From contig CALUTI010000008.1 in assembly GCA_944323695.1 (NCBI GenBank), forward strand, positions 1 to 64,000: DNA of 64,000 nucleotides. The letters are read 5' to 3'. The notes beneath the pieces were generated by a model that worked only from the letters and a program-made list of their open reading frames with translations, ran no database searches and was not told the DNA's origin. A program made the position numbers and the translations under genes. Shown here one piece after another: positions 16,483-24,418 of this stretch; position 1 is the stretch's first letter, and each line of letters opens with the position of its first letter. Source of the DNA: Candidatus Gastranaerophilales bacterium (lineage in GTDB: Bacteria; Cyanobacteriota; Vampirovibrionia; Gastranaerophilales; Gastranaerophilaceae).

Positions 16483-17074
16483 TTATTTCTTCCTTTGCTA
16501 GTTTAAGAATACTCTCAAAATTATGTTGCATTTCCTTATTGATAATATCAAAATTATCTTTTCCCCCAAAAGATACAATCACCGGAGCATAATCGTATCC
16601 ATTATAAAATATAGTCCACTCATCAACGATAAGACGATATTTATCCCAAAATTTTACAACGCTTTTATAATATCTGCGGATTATATCTTCTTCCGGAACA
16701 TTGTGTCCGCCGTTTTTTACTCTCCTTTTTACGCGTTCAATACAAGTTGTGCAATTTTGTAAAAATGAATATACTAATATTATTTTATAATTTTGTTTTC
16801 GTGCTTTATTAATAATCCTAACAATATTATTGCCTGATAAAGTTGATTCAACTGCGAAAGATTTGTTGTTCCTAAAATACTCATCCAAACGTTGAAAATA
16901 AATTTTTCCCGCGGAAATTGGAACACTATTTATTGCATCAGGAGCAATTTCTTTAGCAATTTCATCTGCATTTAAGAACTCTAAATTTTTTTCCTTTAAA
17001 AGTACTTCTGCCAAAGTACTTTTTCCACTGCCGTTAGCTCCTGCTATTATATATAATAATTTATTATCTTTCAT
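16472..17074 (-). CDS. Zeta-toxin-like P-loop kinase
   Basis: 200 residues. The P-loop IIAGANGSGKSTLAE lies at ~9-23, then FLNADEIAKEIAPDA, KSFAVESTLSG and a lid-like CIERVKRRVKNGGHNVPEEDIIRRYYKS. This is the order seen in zeta toxin/UNAG kinase-like proteins, which phosphorylate UDP-GlcNAc or other small substrates. Many bacterial members of this subgroup lack proven toxicity. It sits within the island flanked by the tRNA-Asp end repeat, and overlaps its small downstream partner. Confidence 0.8.
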   Translation of the reverse strand: MKDNKLLYIIAGANGSGKSTLAEVLLKEKNLEFLNADEIAKEIAPDAINSVPISAGKIYFQRLDEYFRNNKSFAVESTLSGNNIVRIINKARKQNYKIILVYSFLQNCTTCIERVKRRVKNGGHNVPEEDIIRRYYKSVVKFWDKYRLIVDEWTIFYNGYDYAPVIVSFGGKDNFDIINKEMQHNFESILKLAKEEINDR

Positions 17075-17346
17075 AGTTATATTTTAACATAAATATTTAA
17101 AATAAAATTGTCAAACTTGCTGTTCAAAATCATCAAACCGACTGCCGTTTTACATGTATTTTTATATAACCACGAAAAGAATTATTAAGCAGGTGTTCCA
17201 TTGTTGGTCAAAACACGTTAATGTGTGTATGATGAACCATTATATACCTCGTAGGATGGGTGGAACAATTGTCATTCAACCCATCAATAATTTACTCACA
17301 TTCCCTGTCAAAAATTATCAAAGTTACTGTCATTTTATATCAAGAC

Positions 17347-17360
17347 AGCCTCGTCGTTCC
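17347..17360. repeat. Copy of the tRNA-Asp 3' end (candidate attachment site)
   Basis: AGCCTCGTCGTTCC matches bases 15326-15339 of the tRNA exactly. Outside these 14 bases the flanks differ. Confidence 0.55.
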
Positions 17361-17367
17361 AGTCATG

Positions 17368-17396
17368 AAAAAAGAACCCATAAAGGGTTCTTTTTT
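17368..17396. terminator. Bidirectional terminator
   Basis: AAAAAAGAACCC/GGGTTCTTTTTT, placed after the minus-strand gene ending at 17420 and immediately outside the candidate attachment repeat. Confidence 0.8.
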
Positions 17397-17419
17397 GCTA
17401 CATAAAGAAATATATAATT

Positions 17420-17749
17420 TTAATTTTTATCACCATACTGGTCAATTAGTTCTTTTACCAATTTGCGTTTTTCAAGTTCTTCCGGTGATAGTTTATAAAA
17501 TATTTCAAGTGCATTCTGTAATTCGTCATATGTCAATTTATTGAATTCTTCTGATCCGGCATATTGCATCCCAAACATTTCATCCGAACGCCGTTTATCC
17601 AGCATCTTTGTCAATTCAATACTTCTAACCATATCATTCATTTTATCAAGTTCTTTACATTTTCCCTCTGCATCCTTTGGAGTTTTATAATATATAGAAT
17701 TAACAGCTTTCCCATCGTGAAGTGTTAACTCTCTGCCTCTATAATTATA
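17420..17749 (-). pseudogene. Small helical protein gene missing its start
   Basis: From ATG 17641 the frame encodes 73 residues (LTKMLDKRRSDEMFGMQYAG, then LSPEELEKRKLVKELIDQYG), but that ATG has no ribosome binding site. The frame stays open 36 codons further upstream (YNYRGRELTLHDGKAVNSIY, then YKTPKDAEGKCKEL) with protein-like composition and no ATG, GTG or TTG, up to a TAG at 17750-17752. The flavodoxin hairpin follows at once. The gene looks cut at its 5' end by a rearrangement, or uses a non-standard start. Function unknown; not a family I recognise. Confidence 0.6.
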
Positions 17750-17751
17750 CT

Positions 17752-17783
17752 AAATAGCGGTAGTTTTATGACTACCGCTTTTT
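17752..17783. terminator. Hairpin after the flavodoxin gene
   Basis: AAATAGCGGTAGT / ACTACCGCTTTTT. The T-run is on the plus strand; on the minus strand, where the flavodoxin gene ends, the tail is ATTTAG. It may be only a partial terminator in that direction. Confidence 0.55.
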
Positions 17784-17790
17784 AATATAA

Positions 17791-18363
17791 TTATAATTTA
17801 TTAATCCAATCGGAAAGGTCTTTATCAACACCGACACCGCCTCTGCCATAAACAACAAACGGAGAAAGGACTTTAGCACCTTTTGCAAGTTCTGCCATAT
17901 CCTTATCTATGGTATAGCCGCCTCCGCCGCCATGGGTTACAAACGGAACGATTGTTTTTCCTTCAAAGTTATTCTCTGCCAAAAACGTCATAACAGGCGG
18001 TGCCATTGTATACCACCATGCCGGTGTGCCGACAAAAATTACATCATAAGATGAAACATCCGTATTTGTTATCGGCGGGTGAATCCCTTTGTCTTTCTGC
18101 GCTTTTGCAACGCCGTATGCTGTTTCATTGTAATCTTCGGGATACGGGGTTACAGGTTCAATCCTGAATATGTCTCCGCCTACCTGGTTGTGGATTTTTT
18201 CAGCAATTGATTTTGTGTTGCCGCTCCATGAAAAATAAGCTACTAAAATCTTTTTATCCATAAGTCCTCCTATTTTTGATGATGTAGATGCATTTGCTAT
18301 CTGATAAACCGCAAATCCGGCTATCAAAACTACCGGTAAAAGAATTAATAATATTTTTTTCAT
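17791..18363 (-). CDS. Flavodoxin with membrane/export N-terminus and a second internal start
   Basis: 190 residues in the long form. The N-terminal MKKILLILLPVVLIAGFAVY is a signal or anchor. The flavodoxin core follows: ILVAYFSWSGNTKSIAEKI (FMN phosphate loop), VFVGTPAWWYTMAPPVMTFL, FVTHGGGGGYTIDKDM. The long start has AAAGGAGGAT before ATG 18363. An internal ATG at 18261 is preceded by AGGAGG with ideal spacing, and IGGL just before it is simply the translation of that Shine-Dalgarno. So a soluble 156-residue form is likely also made. Possibly an electron carrier for the adjacent oxidoreductase; that is inference. Confidence 0.85.
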   Translation of the reverse strand: MKKILLILLPVVLIAGFAVYQIANASTSSKIGGLMDKKILVAYFSWSGNTKSIAEKIHNQVGGDIFRIEPVTPYPEDYNETAYGVAKAQKDKGIHPPITNTDVSSYDVIFVGTPAWWYTMAPPVMTFLAENNFEGKTIVPFVTHGGGGGYTIDKDMAELAKGAKVLSPFVVYGRGGVGVDKDLSDWINKL

Positions 18364-18464
18364 CTATCCTCCTTTAACTTAAAGCAGATATAATTCATTT
18401 TAACAATTGATAGCAGCTCTCAGTCAAGAGTACCTTACACAAATTTATTACTTTCTGCCGGTAA

Positions 18465-19466
18465 TTAATTAAACTCCCGAGCTTTTACGGAACCGAGTTT
18501 ATGGATATCTTCATCTGTTCTGTTGCCATAGATTGTAATTTTATTTAATTCAGCTTCTATATTATTAAATTCTTCCTCTGTCAAGATAACATCAGCCGCA
18601 CCGAGGTTTTCAATGACTCTTTCATCTTTCCTCATACCCGGAATCGGTACAACATGCGGATATTTATGTAACATCCAGGCTAAAGAAATTTGTGCGGGAG
18701 TTATTCCTTTTTTATCGGCAACTTCATGCAGCAAATCCAAAAGCGGCTGGTTTTTCTCAACATTTTCAGGGTTAAATCTTGTAATTACGCGTCTTACGTC
18801 ATCACCTTTGTATTCGGTATTTTTAGAATATTTTCCGCTTAAAAATCCTGATGCCATCGGTGAAAACGCAACAAAACCAATATTCAACTCCTGACAGGCA
18901 GGAATAACGTCACGCTCAAACATTCTTTCCATCATAGAATATTCACTTTGGATTGCAGTCAAAGGAGTTACGGCATGAGCCTTTCTTATTTGTTCTTCTG
19001 TAGATTGAGATTGTCCCCAGGCGCGGATTTTACCTTCTTTTATAAATTCGCCCATCCACCCTGCGACTTCTTCTACATTACTGTCCAGCGGAACTCTGTG
19101 TTCGTAATAGATATCAATGTAGTCGGTTTGCAATCTTTTTAAAGAGTCATTAAGCGCATTTGTAACACCTTTTTTACTTAATTTACCTTCAGGGATTTCC
19201 TGCCCCGGCTGGAACACAGGAACAAATTTCGTTGTCAGAATAATTTTATCTCTGAAAGGTTTTACTGCTTTTCCGACCAATTCTTCATTTATATAAGGTC
19301 CGTAAGCCTCTGCGGTATCAAACAAAGTACAGCCCAAATCGTAAGCTTTATGAATTAATCTTATTGATTCATCTTCCGGCGGAACAGCGCCATAACCATG
19401 ACTGAATCCCATACACCCCATACCAACCGCTGAAACTTCAATATCTCTGAGATTTCTGTATTTCAT
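18465..19466 (-). CDS. Aldo/keto reductase
   Basis: 333 residues, normal for the family. An (alpha/beta)8 NADPH enzyme: VGMGCMGFSHGYG start, LFDTAEAYGPYINEELVGKA (catalytic D and Y), KIILTTKF (K), DYIDIYYEHRVP (H at the active site), and LTAIQSEYSM. The C-terminal VVPIPGMRKDERVIENL holds the NADP site. It is like the YhdN/IolS type that reduces sugars or ketones; substrate unknown. The flavodoxin gene follows on the same strand, 101 bases away with its own ribosome binding site, so co-transcription is possible. Confidence 0.93.
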   Translation of the reverse strand: MKYRNLRDIEVSAVGMGCMGFSHGYGAVPPEDESIRLIHKAYDLGCTLFDTAEAYGPYINEELVGKAVKPFRDKIILTTKFVPVFQPGQEIPEGKLSKKGVTNALNDSLKRLQTDYIDIYYEHRVPLDSNVEEVAGWMGEFIKEGKIRAWGQSQSTEEQIRKAHAVTPLTAIQSEYSMMERMFERDVIPACQELNIGFVAFSPMASGFLSGKYSKNTEYKGDDVRRVITRFNPENVEKNQPLLDLLHEVADKKGITPAQISLAWMLHKYPHVVPIPGMRKDERVIENLGAADVILTEEEFNNIEAELNKITIYGNRTDEDIHKLGSVKAREFN

Positions 19467-19612
19467 AAAATTAGCTCCTTTCTCTAAACAACATTTTTAA
19501 ATTTTGATTATATCTTATCACTTGAGAGAAACTCTAAGTCAAGCAGAAATTATTTTTTATTTAAGCCGCAAGGAGGATGACATTATTTTAAATTTTGTAA
19601 TAACATAAACCT

Positions 19613-20176
19613 ATGAATATATTGGTTATAAACGGACATAAATATTATCCTTATGCAAAAGGAGAGCTGAATAAAACTCTTTTTAACAAAATTTTAGAGG
19701 TATTAAAACCTTATTGTGAAGTTGAAACAACAGTAATTGAAGAAGGATATGATGTACAAAAAGAGGTTGAAAAAATCAATAAAGCCGATATAATAATCTT
19801 TCAATCACCGATTTACTGGTATTCGGTACCGCATAGCTTTAAGGAATATTTTGACGTTGTATATACTGTCGGGAATTTTGCAAGACCTGCTGAAAAATAC
19901 GGATTTGGCGGGATTTTAAAAGCTAAAAAATACATGTATTCGCTAACGCTTGGTGCTCCAAAAGAGGCTTATACAAACACCTTGAACTTCTTTGACGAAA
20001 GATGCCCTGATGAAGTTTTTATAGCACTTCACAAAATTCAACAGTATTGCGGCATGGAAAAAATTAAAAGCTTCTTTGTATTTGACTCTACAAGAAAACC
20101 GAATGTGGAAGAAATTCTAAAAAATTTGGAGCTGCATCTGAAAAATAGCATTCTACTACCAGCAAATCTCATCTAA
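19613..20176 (+). CDS. NAD(P)H-dependent flavin oxidoreductase (MdaB/quinone reductase family)
   Basis: 187 residues with a flavodoxin-like fold: MNILVINGHKYYPYAKGELN, ADIIIFQSPIYWYSVPHSFK, FGGILKAKKYMYSLTLGAP. The pattern fits the NQO1/MdaB/KefF family that reduces quinones or drugs with FMN or FAD. The first ATG is used; no strong ribosome binding site is visible. The last 21 bases overlap the convergent gene at 20156. Divergent from the aldo/keto reductase, it may be regulated with it. Confidence 0.88.
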   Translation: MNILVINGHKYYPYAKGELNKTLFNKILEVLKPYCEVETTVIEEGYDVQKEVEKINKADIIIFQSPIYWYSVPHSFKEYFDVVYTVGNFARPAEKYGFGGILKAKKYMYSLTLGAPKEAYTNTLNFFDERCPDEVFIALHKIQQYCGMEKIKSFFVFDSTRKPNVEEILKNLELHLKNSILLPANLI

Positions 20177-20737
20177 ATCACATATTTTGACCTTATCAAA
20201 AATATTTTCAAATATAGGTTCCGGTTTTTTGAATGCTTTTTGCATCCTGTCTTTTACTGAAGAATTCGATATAATCCATTCATCTTTTAATGAAAAATAT
20301 GCAACATGGTTTTCATAAGGACCGCCTTTAAATTGTGAAAAAGGCACATTGTATGAGTTCAAAAATTCAACAAATTTATCAAAAAGTTTTGTACTGTTCG
20401 GACTATCTTTGACCTCTTTTGAACCAAGTAAAAAGCCCTGTATATAATCGCCGGTCAAATCAATTTTAGATCGTATAAAATCAGCAATTTTACCAAAGTT
20501 ATCATTTGCAGGGTTTGTCGGACATATATGATTCAGCAAGACTTTTTGCCCGTCAGTTATTCCGCAAACAGTACAATCCAAAATATCTTTTGTGTATGCA
20601 CTATCAGCCAATACACTTTGATTAACCGTCCACGGCGGCTTGGCATATAAACGCTGGTTTAACGGGAAAATTAACCTTGTATATTCCTCAAGAGGAACCA
20701 ATCGTATTCTTGATGTGAATGAAATATTGTTATTCAT
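20156..20737 (-). CDS. Unknown protein with N-terminal FTSR motif
   Basis: 193 residues, no signal peptide or membrane segment. It begins MNNNISFTSRIRLVPLEEYT, sharing a [hydrophobic]-[N/S]-F-[T/A]-[G/S]-[R/K] motif with proteins at 14405-15124 and 53845-54144. The middle has C55, C58 and H70 in DCTVCGITDGQKVLLNHICP, faintly like the Cys-then-His order of CheD/CNF1-type deamidases. That similarity is weak and no function is claimed. Overlaps the 3' end of the convergent oxidoreductase gene by 21 bases. Confidence 0.6.
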   Translation of the reverse strand: MNNNISFTSRIRLVPLEEYTRLIFPLNQRLYAKPPWTVNQSVLADSAYTKDILDCTVCGITDGQKVLLNHICPTNPANDNFGKIADFIRSKIDLTGDYIQGFLLGSKEVKDSPNSTKLFDKFVEFLNSYNVPFSQFKGGPYENHVAYFSLKDEWIISNSSVKDRMQKAFKKPEPIFENIFDKVKICDLDEICW

Positions 20738-20784
20738 ACCGCCTATAAAACCTATGAATATGAAAAATTGCCCATAAAAAATAA

Positions 20785-20803
20785 AAGCGGCTTAAAGCCG
20801 CTT
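20785..20803 (-). terminator. Terminator of the small ORF at 20842-21018
   Basis: On the minus strand AAGCGGCTT-TAAGCCGCTT with a TTATTTTTT tail, 39 bases after the small ORF's stop. Confidence 0.7.
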
Positions 20804-20841
20804 ATTCCTGTATTCCCAAATCCTATATTTCCAACGATCTT

Positions 20842-21018
20842 TTATGCTATAAAATTTGTTCCAAATCTGTTTGCACCGTGAAAGAATGATTGCTTCATCA
20901 ATTCGGTAAGAGATTTTCTTATAATTAATTTATCATTAAGTTTTACACCCTTAATTGCATCGGATGTTGTTTTATATGTATCAGAAACTGCATTAGAAAA
21001 TAACAGCATAGTTGCCAT
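20842..21018 (-). CDS. Short ORF of 58 codons, unknown
   Basis: Starts MATMLLFSNAVSDTYKTTSD, with AGAGAGGT seven bases upstream of the ATG, and ends FFHGANRFGTNFIA. A terminator follows at 20785-20803. The good ribosome binding site, start and terminator make it a believable small gene. Mildly basic and probably helical in the middle (LNDKLIIRKSLTELMKQ). Not recognised. Confidence 0.55.
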   Translation of the reverse strand: MATMLLFSNAVSDTYKTTSDAIKGVKLNDKLIIRKSLTELMKQSFFHGANRFGTNFIA

Positions 21019-21204
21019 AATTTTACCTCTCTCTTTAAAATTTACTTTATTTATCTCTCGTACTTATATAAAAAATTCCTATAAAAATTTATTGACTTTT
21101 TATATTCACTTTATATAAAAACTGTTACATAACTTAACAATATACAATTAAAGTTTTAAGAGAACTGTGCCGATAACTAAAATGTTGTACAAAAGGAGAA
21201 GTAT

Positions 21205-21651
21205 ATGGATATTCAAAAACTAAATGCAAACATCAAATGGCAGCAGCTAACGGCAAAAGAAATCTTGAGATATCAAGAGCAAGGGGAAGAAGTACCAAAC
21301 GAATATCAAAAATGGGCAGCTGCAATTAATGCCGTACTTGATGTTCCGGACGAGGTAACTTATGAAATGGCAAATGGTGAAACGGATATTGCAGCATTAG
21401 AAGAAACTCTTGGCAGAGATATTTTAAAAACTGATGTTCAGCCTGCAGACCGGACCGAAAATAATATTGGTAATGAAAATGAACAAACACGTGATGAAGC
21501 TGAAATTTCACTTCCACCGGAAGAAAAACGTCCTGAGCAAAGAACTCAAGAAGAACAGGATAATATAACTCTTGCAGATCAGGCAATAACAACGGATCCG
21601 AATGAAATTTTAAAACGTAAACAAAGACTAGGAATTCCGCCGTTATCGTAG
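21205..21651 (+). CDS. Unknown acidic protein
   Basis: 148 residues. A short helical N-terminal part (MDIQKLNANIKWQQLTAKEI) is followed by a long Glu/Gln/Asp-rich, probably disordered tail ending NEILKRKQRLGIPPLS. AAAGGAGAAG precedes the ATG. TTGACT near 21092 and TATATAA near 21111 form a possible promoter. No family recognised. Convergent with rpe; the last 9 bases overlap. Confidence 0.6.
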   Translation: MDIQKLNANIKWQQLTAKEILRYQEQGEEVPNEYQKWAAAINAVLDVPDEVTYEMANGETDIAALEETLGRDILKTDVQPADRTENNIGNENEQTRDEAEISLPPEEKRPEQRTQEEQDNITLADQAITTDPNEILKRKQRLGIPPLS

Positions 21652-22281
21652 ACTTTGAATAGCTGATTTTATATTGTCGGATTTATAGATATAATTTCCG
21701 GCGACAAGCGAATTTGCACCGTAATTGGTGCAAATTTTTGCTGTTTCGGCATTAATTCCGCCGTCAACCTGAATAATCAAATTTTCAGGTGCATGACGCT
21801 TTATAACCGGAATTTTTTCAGCACAGTCACCCATAAAACTTTGCCCGCCAAAGCCGGGCTCTACCGTCATAACAAGAAGCAAATCCAAATATTTTAAATA
21901 TTCCAGAACCTCATCAGGTGAAGTTTTCGGTTTTATAGACACACCGGCTTTAACATTGAAAGATTTTATCAAGTCAATAACTGATTTTACATCTTGAACC
22001 GCTTCATAGTGAAATGTCAAAATATCAGCACCGGCATCCGCAAAAGGTTTAATATATTTTTCCGGATTTTCAATCATCAAATGGACATCCAGAGGGATTT
22101 TAGCAATTTTTTTAATAGATTTTACAACAGGAACGCCTATTGTAATATTCGGGACAAAATGTCCGTCCATAACATCAACATGAATCCAGTCAGCGCCTGC
22201 ATCTTCCACAAGTTTGATATCGCGTTCAAGGTTTGCGAAATCTGCTGATAATATTGATGGTGAAATAATTACATTTGACAT
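21643..22281 (-). CDS. rpe: Ribulose-phosphate 3-epimerase
   Basis: 212 residues from ATG 22281 (MSNVIISPSILSADFANLER). The frame is open 24 bases more, to an ATG without support. TIM-barrel signatures: WIHVDVMDGHFVPNITIG (metal His and Asp), DVHLMIENPE (His, Asp), VMTVEPGFGGQSF, IQVDGGINAET. It interconverts ribulose-5-P and xylulose-5-P. Its start lies inside the 3' end of rnc (13-base overlap), and it is the last gene of the pyrH-frr-cdsA-rnc-rpe run. Confidence 0.96.
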   Translation of the reverse strand: MSNVIISPSILSADFANLERDIKLVEDAGADWIHVDVMDGHFVPNITIGVPVVKSIKKIAKIPLDVHLMIENPEKYIKPFADAGADILTFHYEAVQDVKSVIDLIKSFNVKAGVSIKPKTSPDEVLEYLKYLDLLLVMTVEPGFGGQSFMGDCAEKIPVIKRHAPENLIIQVDGGINAETAKICTNYGANSLVAGNYIYKSDNIKSAIQSLR

Positions 22282-22964
22282 TCTGCTATCCCCAACTTTT
22301 TGCATGCTTCATAAGCACATTTTTGCTCGGCATCCTTTTTAGACTTGCCGCAAGCTTTTGCAACAAGATCACCCCCATACCAAACTTCAACCTCAAAAGT
22401 CTTGTTGTGCGCAGGCCCTGACTCATTTACAATTCTGTATTCCGGAGTTGTTTTTGTCTTGCTCTGGGTATATTCCTGCAAAAGTGCTTTGGCATTATAT
22501 TTTTCAAAATTTTTATCAACTTCTTCTATATAAGATGAAAAAATACGGTTAATAAAATTAACAAGCTCTAAAAATTTACCATCCAGATAATAAGCACCCA
22601 AAACAGCTTCAAATGCACAGGCACAAACAGATTCAAGCTTACGGCAGCCCTGTTTTTCTTCATGCTTTCCGAGAATTATTAACTCAGAAAGCCCGATTTT
22701 TTCCGCAATTTCAAACAAAACAGCATCTGATACAACTATTGACCTAATTTTTGACATGCTGCCTTCTGTATAATCAGGATATTTTTTATACAAAATATCA
22801 GATACCGCAAGTTTTAAAACCGCATCACCCAAAAATTCCAGACGTTCATAACTTTGCGTATAATCAAGATTCCGCTCTTTTGTATAAGAAGGATGTGTAA
22901 GCGCCCGTTTAAAGAGTTCTGCGTTTTCAATATCAATATTAAAAATCTGCCGCAAATCTTCCAT
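22269..22964 (-). CDS. rnc: Ribonuclease III
   Basis: 231 residues. The catalytic segment ERLEFLGDAVLKLAVSD and the second conserved stretch CACAFEAVLGAYYLDG give the acidic metal site. The C-terminal double-stranded RNA-binding domain (~155-225) includes GPAHNKTFEVEVW and GKSKKDAEQKCAYEA. Processes rRNA and cleaves duplex RNA. Its ATG touches the cdsA stop (shares a base) and it overlaps rpe. Confidence 0.97.
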   Translation of the reverse strand: MEDLRQIFNIDIENAELFKRALTHPSYTKERNLDYTQSYERLEFLGDAVLKLAVSDILYKKYPDYTEGSMSKIRSIVVSDAVLFEIAEKIGLSELIILGKHEEKQGCRKLESVCACAFEAVLGAYYLDGKFLELVNFINRIFSSYIEEVDKNFEKYNAKALLQEYTQSKTKTTPEYRIVNESGPAHNKTFEVEVWYGGDLVAKACGKSKKDAEQKCAYEACKKLGIAECQM

Positions 22965-23836
22965 TAAAATAAACCTTTAATAAATATTATAAAATTGCTC
23001 AAAAGATCTTGAGAAAATATAAAATATTTACAAAAATAATACATTACAGGAATTGTAAAGATATAGCTGTCGCATCTGTCTAAAAATCCGCCATGCCCCG
23101 GCAAACTGTCGCCTGAATCCTTAACCCCCGCATCGCGTTTGATTAATGATTCGCTCAAATCTCCAATTTGCGCAAATATAGTACAAAGCAGTCCGGCTAA
23201 AAACGACATATACCACTCAAGGCCAATATACCAGCCAATGACCATTGCACCTATTACAGCACAAATTGCCCCGCCGATAGAGCCTTCAATTGTTTTATTA
23301 GGACTTATTACAGGTGCAAGTTTATGTTTGCCTAAATGACGTCCCGTATAATAACATCCGGTATCTGTTAATAACACAGCAATAAACATCATAACAACAA
23401 ATCCTAAACCATCATGGAAACGAGTGCTTTCAAGATTCCTTAAAAACAATAAATGCAACGGGAACCACCCGCAATATACCATTCCCAAAAGCGTTGTTGC
23501 GACATTTGCAATATACGGCTGTCTTCCTCTAAATAAAACCCACATAAATGCGCCGATGCCGCATATAGTAAGTGCAAAAGCCACAAGGTCAAACCTTTGG
23601 ACATACGCAATAACCGCTAACAAAGCTTCTGATATATAAATCATTTTTAAACTCGGGTAAAAGCCTTTGTGATTCAAGATTTTTACATATTCTCTTGATG
23701 CGAAATAAAGAATAAACAAAAGCATTGCAACAAGTGCAAGTTTACCCTCGATAATACAGCCCATTGCGGCCGTTCCCATTATAAGCCCCGTAAGCATTCT
23801 GGTGGCATTTTTATTGAGGCCTTTGATTTCCATCAT
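22964..23836 (-). CDS. cdsA: Phosphatidate cytidylyltransferase
   Basis: 290-residue integral membrane protein with about eight hydrophobic segments. The family signature near the C-terminus is present: SLIKRDAGVKDSGDSLPGHG followed by GFLDRCDS, with the catalytic acidic residues. Makes CDP-diacylglycerol from phosphatidic acid and CTP. The ATG shares one base with the frr stop, and its end shares one with rnc. frr-cdsA adjacency is common in bacteria. Confidence 0.96.
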   Translation of the reverse strand: MMEIKGLNKNATRMLTGLIMGTAAMGCIIEGKLALVAMLLFILYFASREYVKILNHKGFYPSLKMIYISEALLAVIAYVQRFDLVAFALTICGIGAFMWVLFRGRQPYIANVATTLLGMVYCGWFPLHLLFLRNLESTRFHDGLGFVVMMFIAVLLTDTGCYYTGRHLGKHKLAPVISPNKTIEGSIGGAICAVIGAMVIGWYIGLEWYMSFLAGLLCTIFAQIGDLSESLIKRDAGVKDSGDSLPGHGGFLDRCDSYIFTIPVMYYFCKYFIFSQDLLSNFIIFIKGLF

Positions 23837-24402
23837 TATACAGTCATAACCTCTTTTTCTTTAGATGCAACGTTTGTATCAATTAAGCCTGTATATTTAT
23901 CAGTTAATTTCTGGATTTTATCCTGATTATCTTTAACCATGTCTTCCGGAAGATTTTCGGATTTTTCCAATTTTTTCAAATCGTCAGACATATCACGGCG
24001 AACATTTCTTACTGCAACCTTAGCTTCTTCGCCCAATTTTTTAACGTCTTTAACGATTTCACGTCTTCTTTCTTCTGTCAAAGGCGGGAAGATCAATCTT
24101 ATACAAATACCGTCACTGTTCGGAGTAATACCGATTTCAGCTTTAATAATTGCTTTTTCAATATCTTTCAATATAGATTTGTCATAAGGCGATATAACAA
24201 GTGTAGTACCGTCTTGAACGGTAACCTGTGACATTTGTCTTAAAGGTGTCGGAACACCGTAATAATCTACCAAAACTTTATCTAAAATACCCGGATTTGC
24301 GCGTCCTGAACGGATTGACGCAAATTCACGGTGCAATTGTGCAATTGCTTTTTCCATTTTTTCTTCACCGAATAAAAATAATTCTTCTAATGCCTCTGAC
24401 AT
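23836..24402 (-). CDS. frr: Ribosome recycling factor
   Basis: 188 residues, normal. MEKAIAQLHREFASIRSGRANPG with the conserved RSGRANP loop, YYGVPTPLRQMSQVTV, and GICIRLIFPPLTEERRREIVK. It splits post-termination ribosomes with EF-G. The start could be this ATG or ATG 24357 (MEKAIAQ); AGAGGTAAGAG favours the longer one. It follows pyrH by 16 bases, the standard pair. Confidence 0.97.
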   Translation of the reverse strand: MSEALEELFLFGEEKMEKAIAQLHREFASIRSGRANPGILDKVLVDYYGVPTPLRQMSQVTVQDGTTLVISPYDKSILKDIEKAIIKAEIGITPNSDGICIRLIFPPLTEERRREIVKDVKKLGEEAKVAVRNVRRDMSDDLKKLEKSENLPEDMVKDNQDKIQKLTDKYTGLIDTNVASKEKEVMTV

Positions 24403-24418
24403 CTCTTACCTCTTTCAA

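Larger units (their letters stand above)
15326..17360. mobile_element. Candidate ~2-kb island at tRNA-Asp, no integrase
   Basis: AGCCTCGTCGTTCC, the 3' end of tRNA-Asp (15326-15339), is exactly repeated at 17347-17360. Between lie a hairpin repeat (15421-15509), a secreted protein, a zeta-like kinase and its small partner. The non-coding part 15510-15813 shows only AT-rich sequence with repeated GAGTAATTTG pieces. The part 17075-17346 holds two imperfect direct repeats (near 17110-17155 and 17307-17340), possibly recombinase arm sites. With no integrase it would be a remnant or a passenger mobilised in trans. Confidence 0.5.

Noticed and set aside
20761-21204. Attenuator or riboswitch around 20.8-21.2 kb
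   Set aside because: The only clear structure is the terminator of the small minus-strand ORF; no aptamer-like arrangement is visible.
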